A stretch of 64,000 bases of DNA, from contig JAFGCZ010000004.1 in the NCBI GenBank assembly GCA_016932335.1, positions 1 through 64,000 of the forward strand, given 5' to 3'. Both the position numbers and the translations under genes were made by a program. Of the stretch, positions 8,706-17,452 are shown in pieces (within the stretch, counting starts at the first letter, position 1; each line of letters starts with the position of its first letter). This DNA comes from Opitutales bacterium. Lineage in GTDB: Bacteria; Verrucomicrobiota; Verrucomicrobiia; Opitutales; Oceanipulchritudinaceae. The notes beneath the pieces are model-generated. The model was not told the DNA's origin. It was given only the letters and a program-made list of their open reading frames with translations, and ran no database searches.

Positions 8706-11534
8706 ATGTCTATTATTCGCTCTTCCATAACTTTTATGGCTCTTTTTTCAACCACTGCGTTGCATGCAGACCGCTGTGTTACACTGCTCGACGACGGGTG
8801 GCAATTCAACCACGGCGAAGCCTCACCCGCAATACTTTCGCCGGCATTTGATGCAACCTCCTGGGAATCGGTTACCTTGCCACACGACTGGGCAATTGGG
8901 GGCGCATTCAATATAGAGGAGCACGGTTCCACCGGTAAGCTCCCCTGGAAAGACGTTGCCTGCTACCGCAAAATGATCCGTGTGGATGCTGCGGATCAGG
9001 GAAAGCGTTTTTACCTCGATTTCGACGGTGTTATGGCGTTCCCAAAAATCTATCTCAACGGGGAGCTGATCAGCCAATGGGATTACGGATATACTCCTTT
9101 TCGTGTCGATTTAACGGACCACTTAAAGTTTGATGTGCCCAATATACTGGTGGTTGAAGTGGACCCTAGAGAATGGAATTCCCGCTGGTATCCCGGAGCC
9201 GGTATCTACCGGAAAGTGCAGCTGGTTACCTGCGAGCCAATGCACATTGCCCGATGGGGTACTTTTGTGCAGCTCAACCATCCGCAGTCTTTGGATTCTG
9301 TAAAGGTTGAAACGGTTCTGGAGAACTTTACCGGCAACACGGAGGATACCATCCTGCAGCTTCAGGTTCTCAATGCAGAGGGTGTTGCTGTCCAGACTGT
9401 GAATATTCCTGTGCGTTTGCATTCTGGAATGCAAACCAACGCTCAGACGGTTCTTTCTGTTCCAAATCCTGTTGCCTGGGATGTCGATAATCCCTACCTC
9501 TACACCTTGAAATCGACCCTCAAGCAGGGCGATGCTGTGCTCGATTCTTCCGAAACCCGTTTCGGTCTGCGCAGTATTCAATTTACCGCCGACGATGGCT
9601 TTATTCTCAATGGGCGTCGGGTTCAGTTCAAGGGGGTTAACCTGCACCACGATCTTGGTCCTCTGGGGGCTGCGTTCAATAAGCGCGCGGCCCAGCGTCA
9701 GTTGGAAATTATGAAGTCTATGGGCGTTAATGCCCTGAGAACCAGCCACAATCCGCCTGCATCCGAGGTCTTGGATCTCTGTGACGAAATGGGAATCCTT
9801 GTCTGGGACGAAGCCTTCGACAAGTGGGATGGGACCGCCGGCCGCAGGGCTGTTGACGACCCCCCTCTGGAACCCTACGGGAAACGACATCTGGAGTCCT
9901 ACATGCTTCGCGACCGCAACCACCCGTCTGTGATTGTCTGGTCGGTCGGCAATGAAATTCCCCCGGGCGAGATGGGTATTACCCCTGAAAACGTGGAAAC
10001 TATGGTGCGCCTCGCTAAAGAACTGGATACATCCCGCCCCATTGGCATGGGCTGCCATATCCCGTCGCTCAGCTATGGCGGTAATTTCGATTCCCTGGAT
10101 TTAACAGGCTGGAATTATGCCCGCCGCTACATGACATCCCGCAGCGTCTATCCGGAAAAACCCATTATCTACAGTGAATCCGCTTCTGCCTTGAGCACTC
10201 GAGGATTTTATAGCTTTCCGCTTGATACGCGTCATACGGATTATCTGGAGAACCTGCAGGTTTCATCATACGACCTGACCGCAGCGCCTTGGTCGGACAT
10301 AGTGGATGTTGAGTTTGATCTCATGGAAAAAGATTCCTTCGTTCAGGGAGAGTTTGTCTGGGCGGGTATCGATTACTTGGGAGAGCCGACTCCCTATGAT
10401 GCGCAGTCCAGAAGCTCCTATTTTGGTCCAGTGGATTTGTGTGGTTTTCCCAAGGATCGCTACTACCTTTATCGCAGCCACTGGCTTCCGGAAGAGAAAA
10501 CCATTCATATCCTGCCTCACTGGAACTGGCCGGATCGGGTAGGGCAGAAGGTTCCTGTTTTTGTCTATACCAACGGAGATTCCGCAGAACTCTTCCTAAA
10601 TGGAAAATCCCTTGGTATGCGCCATAAAGGTGACGTTCCTCCGCGTCCGGAAAATATGGCCCTGAAGGCCACGGCAACGGTTAGCTCTACGGCACCGGGA
10701 ACAGATCTTTCTTCACTGACAGATGGAAACAACGATACGCTCTGGATGGCAGCTCAGCCGGGGGGTAATCAATGGGCGCAGCTCGATTTTGGGCGACCCG
10801 TGGCATTGGGATATGTCGGGTTTAATATGATGGATTGCGAGAAGTACTTTGCCTATACCTTGAGTGCATCTGTTGATGGTGAAAATTGGGAGCCGTTAGC
10901 TGTAAAAGGAATTAGTGAACTTCCCCTCTATGGTGGCGCAGACCGTGTTTTCCATACGGTGGATATCGAGGCTCAATTCCTTAGAATTGAATTTACCGGA
11001 ACAGATTCCGAGACGCGTACTGCCGGTATTCGTAATGTCTATGCCTACGCTGAGCCATGTGAATCCGACTACTACGATGTAACCTATAAATACCGTCTCC
11101 GCTGGAACGATGTCACCTACGAGCCGGGGGAGCTTAAGGTCGTCGCTTATAAAGATGGAAAAGTGCTTGGCGAAGAAACAGTCCAGACCGCCGGAGATCC
11201 GGCTCAGGTTGCTCTGACGGCAGACCGCACCATGCTCTCTGCGGATGGAGCAGATCTGGCTTTTATTACGGTGGAAGTTACCGATAAAGCCGGCATTGCC
11301 TGTCCTACAGCACAAAACAAGGTTCAGTTTAGCGTTACCGGGCCGGCTGTGATTGCTGGTGTCGGCAACGGCAACCCGCAGTCTTTTGAACCATTCCAGG
11401 TGGCTTATAGAAACCTCTTTAACGGTAAGGCCCTGCTGATTGTTCGCACTCAGAAGGGGCAATCCGGAAAAATTACGGTCAAAGCTGTTTCCGAAGGGCT
11501 TAAACCGGTGCAGACTACTTTGCAGGCTCAGTAA
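8706..11534 (+). CDS. GH2 beta-galactosidase with a CBM32-like domain inserted in DUF4982
   Basis: Secreted 942-residue GH2 enzyme; signal peptide about 1-20 (ending ALHA). A jelly-roll sugar-binding domain (about 20-180), an Ig-like domain (about 190-285) and a TIM barrel follow. The acid/base Glu is E417 in SVGNEIPP and the nucleophile is likely E491 in IIYSESAS. A DUF4982-type domain starts near 600 (VFVYTNGDSAELFLNGKSLG), is interrupted at about 652-785 by an F5/8 type C (CBM32-like) domain, and resumes at YRLRWNDVTYEPGELKVVAY. A Big/invasin-like domain ends the protein. It probably releases beta-galactose from polysaccharide; galactose specificity is inferred from architecture and neighbours. 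Confidence 0.9.
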   Translation: MSIIRSSITFMALFSTTALHADRCVTLLDDGWQFNHGEASPAILSPAFDATSWESVTLPHDWAIGGAFNIEEHGSTGKLPWKDVACYRKMIRVDAADQGKRFYLDFDGVMAFPKIYLNGELISQWDYGYTPFRVDLTDHLKFDVPNILVVEVDPREWNSRWYPGAGIYRKVQLVTCEPMHIARWGTFVQLNHPQSLDSVKVETVLENFTGNTEDTILQLQVLNAEGVAVQTVNIPVRLHSGMQTNAQTVLSVPNPVAWDVDNPYLYTLKSTLKQGDAVLDSSETRFGLRSIQFTADDGFILNGRRVQFKGVNLHHDLGPLGAAFNKRAAQRQLEIMKSMGVNALRTSHNPPASEVLDLCDEMGILVWDEAFDKWDGTAGRRAVDDPPLEPYGKRHLESYMLRDRNHPSVIVWSVGNEIPPGEMGITPENVETMVRLAKELDTSRPIGMGCHIPSLSYGGNFDSLDLTGWNYARRYMTSRSVYPEKPIIYSESASALSTRGFYSFPLDTRHTDYLENLQVSSYDLTAAPWSDIVDVEFDLMEKDSFVQGEFVWAGIDYLGEPTPYDAQSRSSYFGPVDLCGFPKDRYYLYRSHWLPEEKTIHILPHWNWPDRVGQKVPVFVYTNGDSAELFLNGKSLGMRHKGDVPPRPENMALKATATVSSTAPGTDLSSLTDGNNDTLWMAAQPGGNQWAQLDFGRPVALGYVGFNMMDCEKYFAYTLSASVDGENWEPLAVKGISELPLYGGADRVFHTVDIEAQFLRIEFTGTDSETRTAGIRNVYAYAEPCESDYYDVTYKYRLRWNDVTYEPGELKVVAYKDGKVLGEETVQTAGDPAQVALTADRTMLSADGADLAFITVEVTDKAGIACPTAQNKVQFSVTGPAVIAGVGNGNPQSFEPFQVAYRNLFNGKALLIVRTQKGQSGKITVKAVSEGLKPVQTTLQAQ

Positions 11535-11574
11535 CCTGAGTCTGGCTGATTGGGGAATGCGTAATCCCCTTAAG

Positions 11575-11606
11575 AGCGGATGCCTTTAAGGGATCCGCTT
11601 TTTTTC
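11575..11606 (+). terminator. Rho-independent terminator after the GH2 gene
   Basis: Stem AGCGGAT/ATCCGCT with an 11-base loop, followed directly by seven or more T residues, 41 bases after the GH2 stop. It ends the GH95-GH2 part of the locus. Confidence 0.8.
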
Positions 11607-12414
11607 GATCATTTTGGAGAGGATGCTCAATCACATGAAACCCTGTAGCGAGAACGTGGATTTTTCCGATTATTGTCAAAAAAATCTATTTTCCTTTGTT
11701 TGTTAAAGCGTTCACCTTAGTGAACAATTAGGATTGTATGTAATTTATTTTGACTCAGTCGATTGTGGAACTTGTTATAAACGTTTGTGTTACAGTTGTC
11801 TTTCGGGAATCGTTCATCAGTTAAATTTAGATTCTTTTCAGACTCTTTTACGGCCTTTGCCGCTCCTCGCTAACACGCCTAAACCCTCTAAAAAGGCTGG
11901 ACAACACGCCATTAATGTCCTACGATCCCTGTTCATACCCTCGAAATTCCCTTATTAAATTTGTTAACCAAACTGTTTTGATGCTGTTTCTTCCCCGAAT
12001 ATTCTTCTGCTTATATAATCAAAACCATACTTTCGTTTTCGAAAGGTAGGTTTTTTTTCTTATTCTGATTTAACGATAATCTTTTGTTGTCGCTTGCTGC
12101 GCTCAAGAAATTCCCCTTTATCGTATTCTAAACCAAACTATTGTAATGACGTCTCTTTCTCGAAAGAAACTATCATACATTTATCAAAATTCTCTCCTCG
12201 CAGGCTTCCTGTCTTTGCCTGTTGCTGACCTTTTTTACAGATCGTTTTGATTTAACATTAAGTTGTAACCAAACCTCTACATCTGAAAGCCACCCCCTTT
12301 ATGTGTATCGTCGTACCCTGTTGGCGAATGCATACCCCGGAGCGCTTTATGCCTGCTTCAAGGCATCTATCTCCGACCGATCCTGTCTCTATAGTATAGT
12401 AAACCAAACAAACT
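11607..12414 (+). other. Long leader region before the first TonB receptor
   Basis: About 800 bases without a convincing gene; the open frames here lack plausible codon use. It holds a short inverted repeat GTTCAC-CTTA-GTGAAC (11710-11725), four copies of AACCAAAC (11966, 12131, 12267, 12402) at intervals of 165, 136 and 135 bases, and two CG-centred hairpins, CTTTCG-TTTT-CGAAAG (about 12030-12045, followed by eight Ts) and CTTTC-TC-GAAAG (about 12156-12167). The sequences around the first two AACCAAAC copies are alignable over about 50 bases. A structured 5' leader with possible attenuation is the best reading; no protein is proposed. Confidence 0.5.
12030..12062 (+). terminator. Hairpin plus T-run inside the TonB receptor leader
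   Basis: CTTTCG-TTTT-CGAAAG forms a 6-bp stem with a 4-base loop, and a run of eight Ts follows six bases later. The stem is short, so termination would be weak. It could be an attenuator in the long leader rather than the end of a gene, because no gene lies immediately upstream. Confidence 0.4.
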
Positions 12415-15400
12415 ATGAAGCATAAAAACACAACCAAACTACTCCGAGCCTCTGTCTTCGGGATGACGTTGCTGCCGACCGTTCTTGTTGGTCAAGATGC
12501 AGCCGTTGCCGATGACGAAGTGCTTTGGATGTCGCCCTTTGAGGTGACCTCAGAAAGCGTCAGTGGGTATACCTCCACTGAAACCCTCGCCGGAACACGT
12601 ATTAAGACTGATCTGAGAGACTTGGCTCAGTCCATTAGCGTTGTTAACAGCCAATTCCTCCAGGATACTGGGGCTACCAGTTCAGAAGATTTACTCGTTT
12701 ATACTTCCAATACTGAAGTTGGTGGTATTTATGGTAACTTCTCCGGTGTAGGTGGAGTTTCTACTTATAATGAAAACTCAAAGCTTCTCCGCCCCAGCGA
12801 AAATACACGTGTTCGTGGATTGGATGCTGCTGATAATACCCGTAACTACTTCCTCTCTGAAGCTCCTTGGGATGGATACAATGTTGACCGTGTGGAAATG
12901 CAACGCGGCCCGAACTCCATTCTCTTTGGGGTGGGTAGTCCTGCCGGTATCGTTAACGTTACTTCCAAAGCAGCCTTCTTTGATAACGAACGCAAAGTTG
13001 AGCTTCGTGTAGATGATCAGGGAAGCCTTCGCGGTTCTTTTGATATCAATCAGGAGATCATTGAAGACGAACTCGCTGTTCGCTTGATTGCTCTGGATGA
13101 GCACACCGAGTATCAGCAGGATCCTGCTTATGAAAAGGACAAGCGTATCTATGGTGCTCTTCGCTATGAACCGAAGTTCTTTGGTGCGGAGAATCCCACT
13201 TCCATCAATGTGAACTTTGAACATGGTTCTATTGATGCCAACCGCCCGCGTTCTTTGCCTCCTATTGATGGCTTGAGCCCTTGGTTCATGACTGGTGAAT
13301 CTGTTACTAAAAATGGTGTTGTTTATGACAACATGAACAAGATGACACTGGATCCGATTACCACATGGAATCAATACGGTAACAACAGTTATTATGGTGA
13401 CAGCAAAACCTATCCTTGGTTTATCGAAGCCAATCTGGGACGTATGTTCAATAACAATATTGGACAGTTCTATGTAATGGAGAATGGGGTTGCTGTTCTT
13501 GACCGGACAATGTCTCCGAAATTGGGCACAAACATGGGCCGCGATTCTGACGGAAACATTGATGGTACTATCGGCGCCGCAGAGTTTTCTAAGCTCTGGG
13601 GTATTGCAACCTACAGTTCCTTCGCCCGCGACAACATTCCTGGTGGTCAGTTCTATTCCAACGTGTCTCTCTCTGATCCGACCGTTTACGATTTTTATAA
13701 TAAGTTGATAGATGGTCCGAATAAGAAGGAATGGCAGGATTGGGATACCGTTAACTTCTCCATTGCTCAGACCTTCATGGACAATCGCTTCGGTTTCGAA
13801 GTTTCCGGTTTCTTCCAAGAATATGAAGAAGGTCAGTATGGCTTCCTCAATGGTGACCAATTCATGATCTCCGTAGACATCAATGAGAAATTGATGGACG
13901 GTTCGGACAATCCGAATGTCGGTCGTGCTTATGTCTCCAATAGTTCTCAGTACGGTAACGTTATGAACTTTGTGGATCGCGAAGATTTTCGCGCAACCGC
14001 ATTTGCTGACGTTCGCTCTACTGATTTCTTTGAAGAAGGTTTGTTAACCCGCATCTTGGGACACAGTCTTATTTCCGGTTTGGTTTCCCGTGACGTTCGC
14101 AAGAATGACCAGCGTCAGTTTAACCGTTGGGCTTCAACTCCAACCTTTACTGATGTTACCGGTCAGACTGGTGATATTACCAGTGGTCTTCGTGCTTATG
14201 ATTGGATCACTTACCTCTCTGATACCGACCTTCGTGATACCTCCATCACATCTCCTTCCGGTTTGAATCTGTCGAATGTTTCAACGATCATTGATCCTAC
14301 CGGTTCTGTTGATCTGCTTTACTTCGATTCTACTTGGATTGCGGGACCTGATGTGGCATTTGATGATCCCTACACCTACTATACCCATGACTCAGATGGG
14401 AATCTTGTTCCGAATGAGGGAACTCAAGCTGATAATCTGGCCAACTATTATGGCTGGAGAACCAGTGAATTTGAGGTAATTGGTGCTGAGCACGGAGATA
14501 TCGACCAGCTCTATTCATCCATTACTAAGTCACGTAACACAATTAAATCTCAGGCGATTACTCTTCAGAGCTATTTGTTCGATGAATCTCTGGTATTTAC
14601 TTACGGATGGCGTAAGGATAAGGTTAAAAACTTGAGTCGTCAGGGTCCTAAGGGTGAATACGACGTTGCCAGTCCTGATTTTTCTGTTGTTGAAAACGAC
14701 GGATTCACAGGTGTTAAGATGGACGAAGGTCAAAGCCGCACATGGGGCTTGGTGTTTCACGCTCCTGAGTATGTTACCAAGCACTTACCGTGGGATATGC
14801 AGCTTTCAGCCTTCTACGGCCGAGGAGAAAACTTCAAGGCTGATGCTCCTCGCGGTGACGTTTTCGGTAACCAGTTGGTAAATTCTCGCGGGGAAACCGA
14901 AGACTATGGTTTTGTCGTTTCCGTTTTGGATAATCGTGTGTCCCTGAAAACCACCTGGTACGAAACCAAAGTTTATGATGGCACTCTCGCCGGTGACAGT
15001 GCTGGTTTCTCAAGCAGCCTTTACTATGTATGGGCTCTGCCTTACTGGGGCGCAACTCACGCTCTGGCCGCATTGGATGGTATTCACGATCCTCAACTGC
15101 GTCAGGGGAGCTGGGGTTGGCCGTGGAATGGCATTGCTACAATGCCTAATCCAGACTATGATCCAACTGTTGATGGATCGCAGGCAACTATTCCAGATAC
15201 TGAGCGTATCTTCGAAATCGTTCAGGATTTCTTCGCCAGTTTCCCTCTGGATCAGCATTTCGTTGATGAGTATGGCCTTGGTATGAATGTAGCTGCAATG
15301 CATGCTGCTGCTGCCAATGCTACTTATGATAATCAGGCGTCCTGGCAGGCATTCTATGACTCCATTCCTACTTATGGTGTGGATGGTAAGGGTGCTGGCG

Positions 15401-16110
15401 ATGGCCTTGGCCTTCAGCCGCTCTATGCAGGTCGCTTGAAGAGCTTCGGTGCTGCTCCGGTAGCCAGCTGCGATACTGTTTCCAAGGGGATTGAGTTCGA
15501 GTTGAATGCTCGCATTACAGACAACTGGAATGTGATGTTGAATGTCTCCAAGACTGAATCTACCCGTACAGACATAAGTGACACCATCGAAGAATGGATA
15601 GACACCTATACGGCGTTCATGGCTGGTGATGCCGGCTTGATCAACCTCTGGGGTGGTTCTCCGTTCCGTAGTTCTTGGGCTAATAATGTGTTGACTCCGT
15701 TCTCCACTCTGAAGAGCCAGATTGGTACTCCTGCTCCTGAAATCTCACCCTGGCGTGCAAACTTGGTAACTAACTACAACTTCTCTGAGGGCTTCCTCAA
15801 GGGAGTTAACCTTGGCATGGCCTATCGTTGGGAAGATGAACGTATCTTAGGTTATGCCTATGATGAGGTTAATAACGCAATTGATGTTACCAAACCATGG
15901 AAGGGTGCATCAGAAGACCACCTCGACCTTTGGGTTGGTTATGGTTGCCCTCTCACCGAGAAGATCGATTGGCGCATTCAGCTGAATGTTAAGAATGTTG
16001 GTGAAAGCGATCACTTGGTTCCGGTTAATATGCAACCGGATGGTAGTGTAGCTCTCTCTCGTATTGCTTATGGAACATCCTGGTTCGTAACAACGACCTT
16101 CACGTTCTAA
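12415..16110 (+). CDS. TonB-dependent outer-membrane receptor (large, Opitutales type)
   Basis: A 1231-residue outer-membrane beta-barrel transporter. The signal peptide ends near VLVGQDA (about residue 28). A short N-terminal stretch SPFEVTSESVSGYTSTETLAG carries the SPFEV and TLAGTR signature common to Verrucomicrobia receptors and may include the TonB box. The plug domain (about 45-190) has VRGLDAADNTRNYF and RVEMQRGPNSILFGVGSPAG. The rest is barrel, ending in the aromatic ...VTTTFTF. No SusD-like partner is adjacent. It probably imports oligosaccharides released from galactan or a fucosylated glycan (inferred from neighbours). It is preceded by a long leader and followed by a strong terminator. 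Confidence 0.92.
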   Translation: MKHKNTTKLLRASVFGMTLLPTVLVGQDAAVADDEVLWMSPFEVTSESVSGYTSTETLAGTRIKTDLRDLAQSISVVNSQFLQDTGATSSEDLLVYTSNTEVGGIYGNFSGVGGVSTYNENSKLLRPSENTRVRGLDAADNTRNYFLSEAPWDGYNVDRVEMQRGPNSILFGVGSPAGIVNVTSKAAFFDNERKVELRVDDQGSLRGSFDINQEIIEDELAVRLIALDEHTEYQQDPAYEKDKRIYGALRYEPKFFGAENPTSINVNFEHGSIDANRPRSLPPIDGLSPWFMTGESVTKNGVVYDNMNKMTLDPITTWNQYGNNSYYGDSKTYPWFIEANLGRMFNNNIGQFYVMENGVAVLDRTMSPKLGTNMGRDSDGNIDGTIGAAEFSKLWGIATYSSFARDNIPGGQFYSNVSLSDPTVYDFYNKLIDGPNKKEWQDWDTVNFSIAQTFMDNRFGFEVSGFFQEYEEGQYGFLNGDQFMISVDINEKLMDGSDNPNVGRAYVSNSSQYGNVMNFVDREDFRATAFADVRSTDFFEEGLLTRILGHSLISGLVSRDVRKNDQRQFNRWASTPTFTDVTGQTGDITSGLRAYDWITYLSDTDLRDTSITSPSGLNLSNVSTIIDPTGSVDLLYFDSTWIAGPDVAFDDPYTYYTHDSDGNLVPNEGTQADNLANYYGWRTSEFEVIGAEHGDIDQLYSSITKSRNTIKSQAITLQSYLFDESLVFTYGWRKDKVKNLSRQGPKGEYDVASPDFSVVENDGFTGVKMDEGQSRTWGLVFHAPEYVTKHLPWDMQLSAFYGRGENFKADAPRGDVFGNQLVNSRGETEDYGFVVSVLDNRVSLKTTWYETKVYDGTLAGDSAGFSSSLYYVWALPYWGATHALAALDGIHDPQLRQGSWGWPWNGIATMPNPDYDPTVDGSQATIPDTERIFEIVQDFFASFPLDQHFVDEYGLGMNVAAMHAAAANATYDNQASWQAFYDSIPTYGVDGKGAGDGLGLQPLYAGRLKSFGAAPVASCDTVSKGIEFELNARITDNWNVMLNVSKTESTRTDISDTIEEWIDTYTAFMAGDAGLINLWGGSPFRSSWANNVLTPFSTLKSQIGTPAPEISPWRANLVTNYNFSEGFLKGVNLGMAYRWEDERILGYAYDEVNNAIDVTKPWKGASEDHLDLWVGYGCPLTEKIDWRIQLNVKNVGESDHLVPVNMQPDGSVALSRIAYGTSWFVTTTFTF

Positions 16111-16139
16111 TCTAATCTCGCTTTTATAAAGCAATTCTC

Positions 16140-16170
16140 AGAAGCCCCGGATTTCCGGGGCTTCTTTTTT
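16140..16170 (+). terminator. Strong rho-independent terminator after the first TonB receptor
   Basis: An 11-bp perfect GC-rich stem (GAAGCCCCGGA / TCCGGGGCTTC) with a 2-base tip, followed by six or more Ts, 30 bases after the receptor stop. It separates the first receptor from the GH53 operon. Confidence 0.9.
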
Positions 16171-16206
16171 GTATGAAAATGGAGCGATTTTGAGCTCTTT
16201 TTGTAA

Positions 16207-16233
16207 AACAGTTTTATTTTTAATAAAACTGTT
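16207..16233. promoter_or_regulatory. 12-bp perfect inverted repeat before the GH53 operon
   Basis: AACAGTTTTATT - TTT - AATAAAACTGTT is a perfect 12-bp inverted repeat with a 3-base spacer, between the preceding terminator and the GH53 start about 73 bases downstream. It lacks a following T-run on either strand, so an operator is more likely than a terminator. It does not match the TTTAACGTTAAA palindrome, so it may bind a different regulator. Confidence 0.5.
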
Positions 16234-16306
16234 GACTAAAGCGGCGTTGTCCTTTTTGATAAACCCGTTCCCGGAAAACGGTTTACCCCCAACTATTACC
16301 CCTCCT

Positions 16307-17419
16307 ATGTTTTCTTCGCCGCTACCTCTTCCAGGGTTGCTGAAATTGGCAGCCTGTGTTGCATCCTTTGCCTTGCCCGGTCTGCTTTTTTCTCAGGCTG
16401 AAATGGCTTTTGTCTACGGTGCCGATGTTTCTGCACTGCCCGTGCACGAGGCAAAGGGTGCCGTTTATCGCAATGCCTCCGGCCAGGCCGCAGATGCACT
16501 GTTTCTGCTCAAAGAAGCCGGAATGGATTGCATGCGCCTTCGCCTCTTTGTTGAGCCCGATGGTGAGGGCATCGTCACTAATGACCTGGAATATACCCTG
16601 CAACTTGCCCGGCGCATTAAAGCGGCTGGTCTTTCCCTGATGCTCGACATCCATTATTCCGATACCTGGGCCGATCCGTCCCATCAGATAACTCCAGCCG
16701 CATGGGCAACGTTGTCTCAGGAGGATCTGGTGTCCTGTGTCGAGAGTTACACACGCGAGGTCCTAGAGCGGTTTGTGAACGAGGGCCTAAGCCCCGAATA
16801 TGTGCAGCTGGGCAACGAGATTACCAACGGTATGCTTTGGCCCAGCGGTCAAGTGGAATTCGGCGAGCCCGACGAAGCTGCCTGGGATCGTCTCGCCGCA
16901 CTGCTTCAGGCTGCGCGGAACGGTTTCCTGCAGGCCTATGGAGATGCACCGTTGCCGGTGAGTATTCTCCATATTGAAAGTACCGGCAACCTGCCGCGCA
17001 CCCGTTGGTACCTTGAGAACGTCATCAATCACCAGCTGACGTATGACGCCGTTGGGTTCAGTTATTACCCGCAATGGCACGGCAGCTTTACCGACCTGCA
17101 GCAAACCCTGAACCTTGCCGCCGAAATCACCAACAAACCGGTTATGGTGGTCGAGACTGCCTGCCCCTGGAAGCAGATGTCCGATTGGGACGAGGAAATT
17201 AGCCTTCAGCACCCGTTCTCTCCGGAGAATCAAAAAGCTTTTCTCGAAAAAATCTTCCGGGTGGTTCGTTCGGTTCCCGAAAACCTGGGTAAAGGCGTTT
17301 TCTGGTGGTACCCCGAAGCCATCCTTACTGAAGACTTGCATGTGTGGTTGGGGGGCGATTGCGCCCTCTTTGATGATGAAGGCCGCATCCTTCCGGCGGC
17401 GGCCGCTGGTTCCCAATAA
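16307..17419 (+). CDS. GH53 endo-beta-1,4-galactanase
   Basis: Secreted arabinogalactan endo-beta-1,4-galactanase that cleaves beta-1,4-galactan such as pectin side chains. I start it at the ATG at 16307, which gives a signal peptide (MFSSPLPLPGLLKLAACVAS..., ending about LLFSQA); an upstream ATG at 16169 lies within terminator sequence. The barrel opens with YGADVSALPVHE, and has MRLRLF and LDIHYSDTWADP. The acid/base is E171 in LGNEITNG and the nucleophile E283 in VMVVETACPW. The length of 370 residues is normal. It leads an operon with the second TonB receptor, symporter and regulator, and sets the likely substrate of the locus. Confidence 0.95.
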   Translation: MFSSPLPLPGLLKLAACVASFALPGLLFSQAEMAFVYGADVSALPVHEAKGAVYRNASGQAADALFLLKEAGMDCMRLRLFVEPDGEGIVTNDLEYTLQLARRIKAAGLSLMLDIHYSDTWADPSHQITPAAWATLSQEDLVSCVESYTREVLERFVNEGLSPEYVQLGNEITNGMLWPSGQVEFGEPDEAAWDRLAALLQAARNGFLQAYGDAPLPVSILHIESTGNLPRTRWYLENVINHQLTYDAVGFSYYPQWHGSFTDLQQTLNLAAEITNKPVMVVETACPWKQMSDWDEEISLQHPFSPENQKAFLEKIFRVVRSVPENLGKGVFWWYPEAILTEDLHVWLGGDCALFDDEGRILPAAAAGSQ

Positions 17420-17452
17420 TTGCTATCCTTATCTACTCCATCCCAAAACTAT

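Noticed and set aside
12222-12425. 67-residue frame in the TonB leader
   Set aside because: Poor codon use, no ribosome-binding site, overlaps the receptor start.
12778-13860. 360-residue minus-strand frame
   Set aside because: Antisense to the first TonB receptor plug and barrel; no motif.
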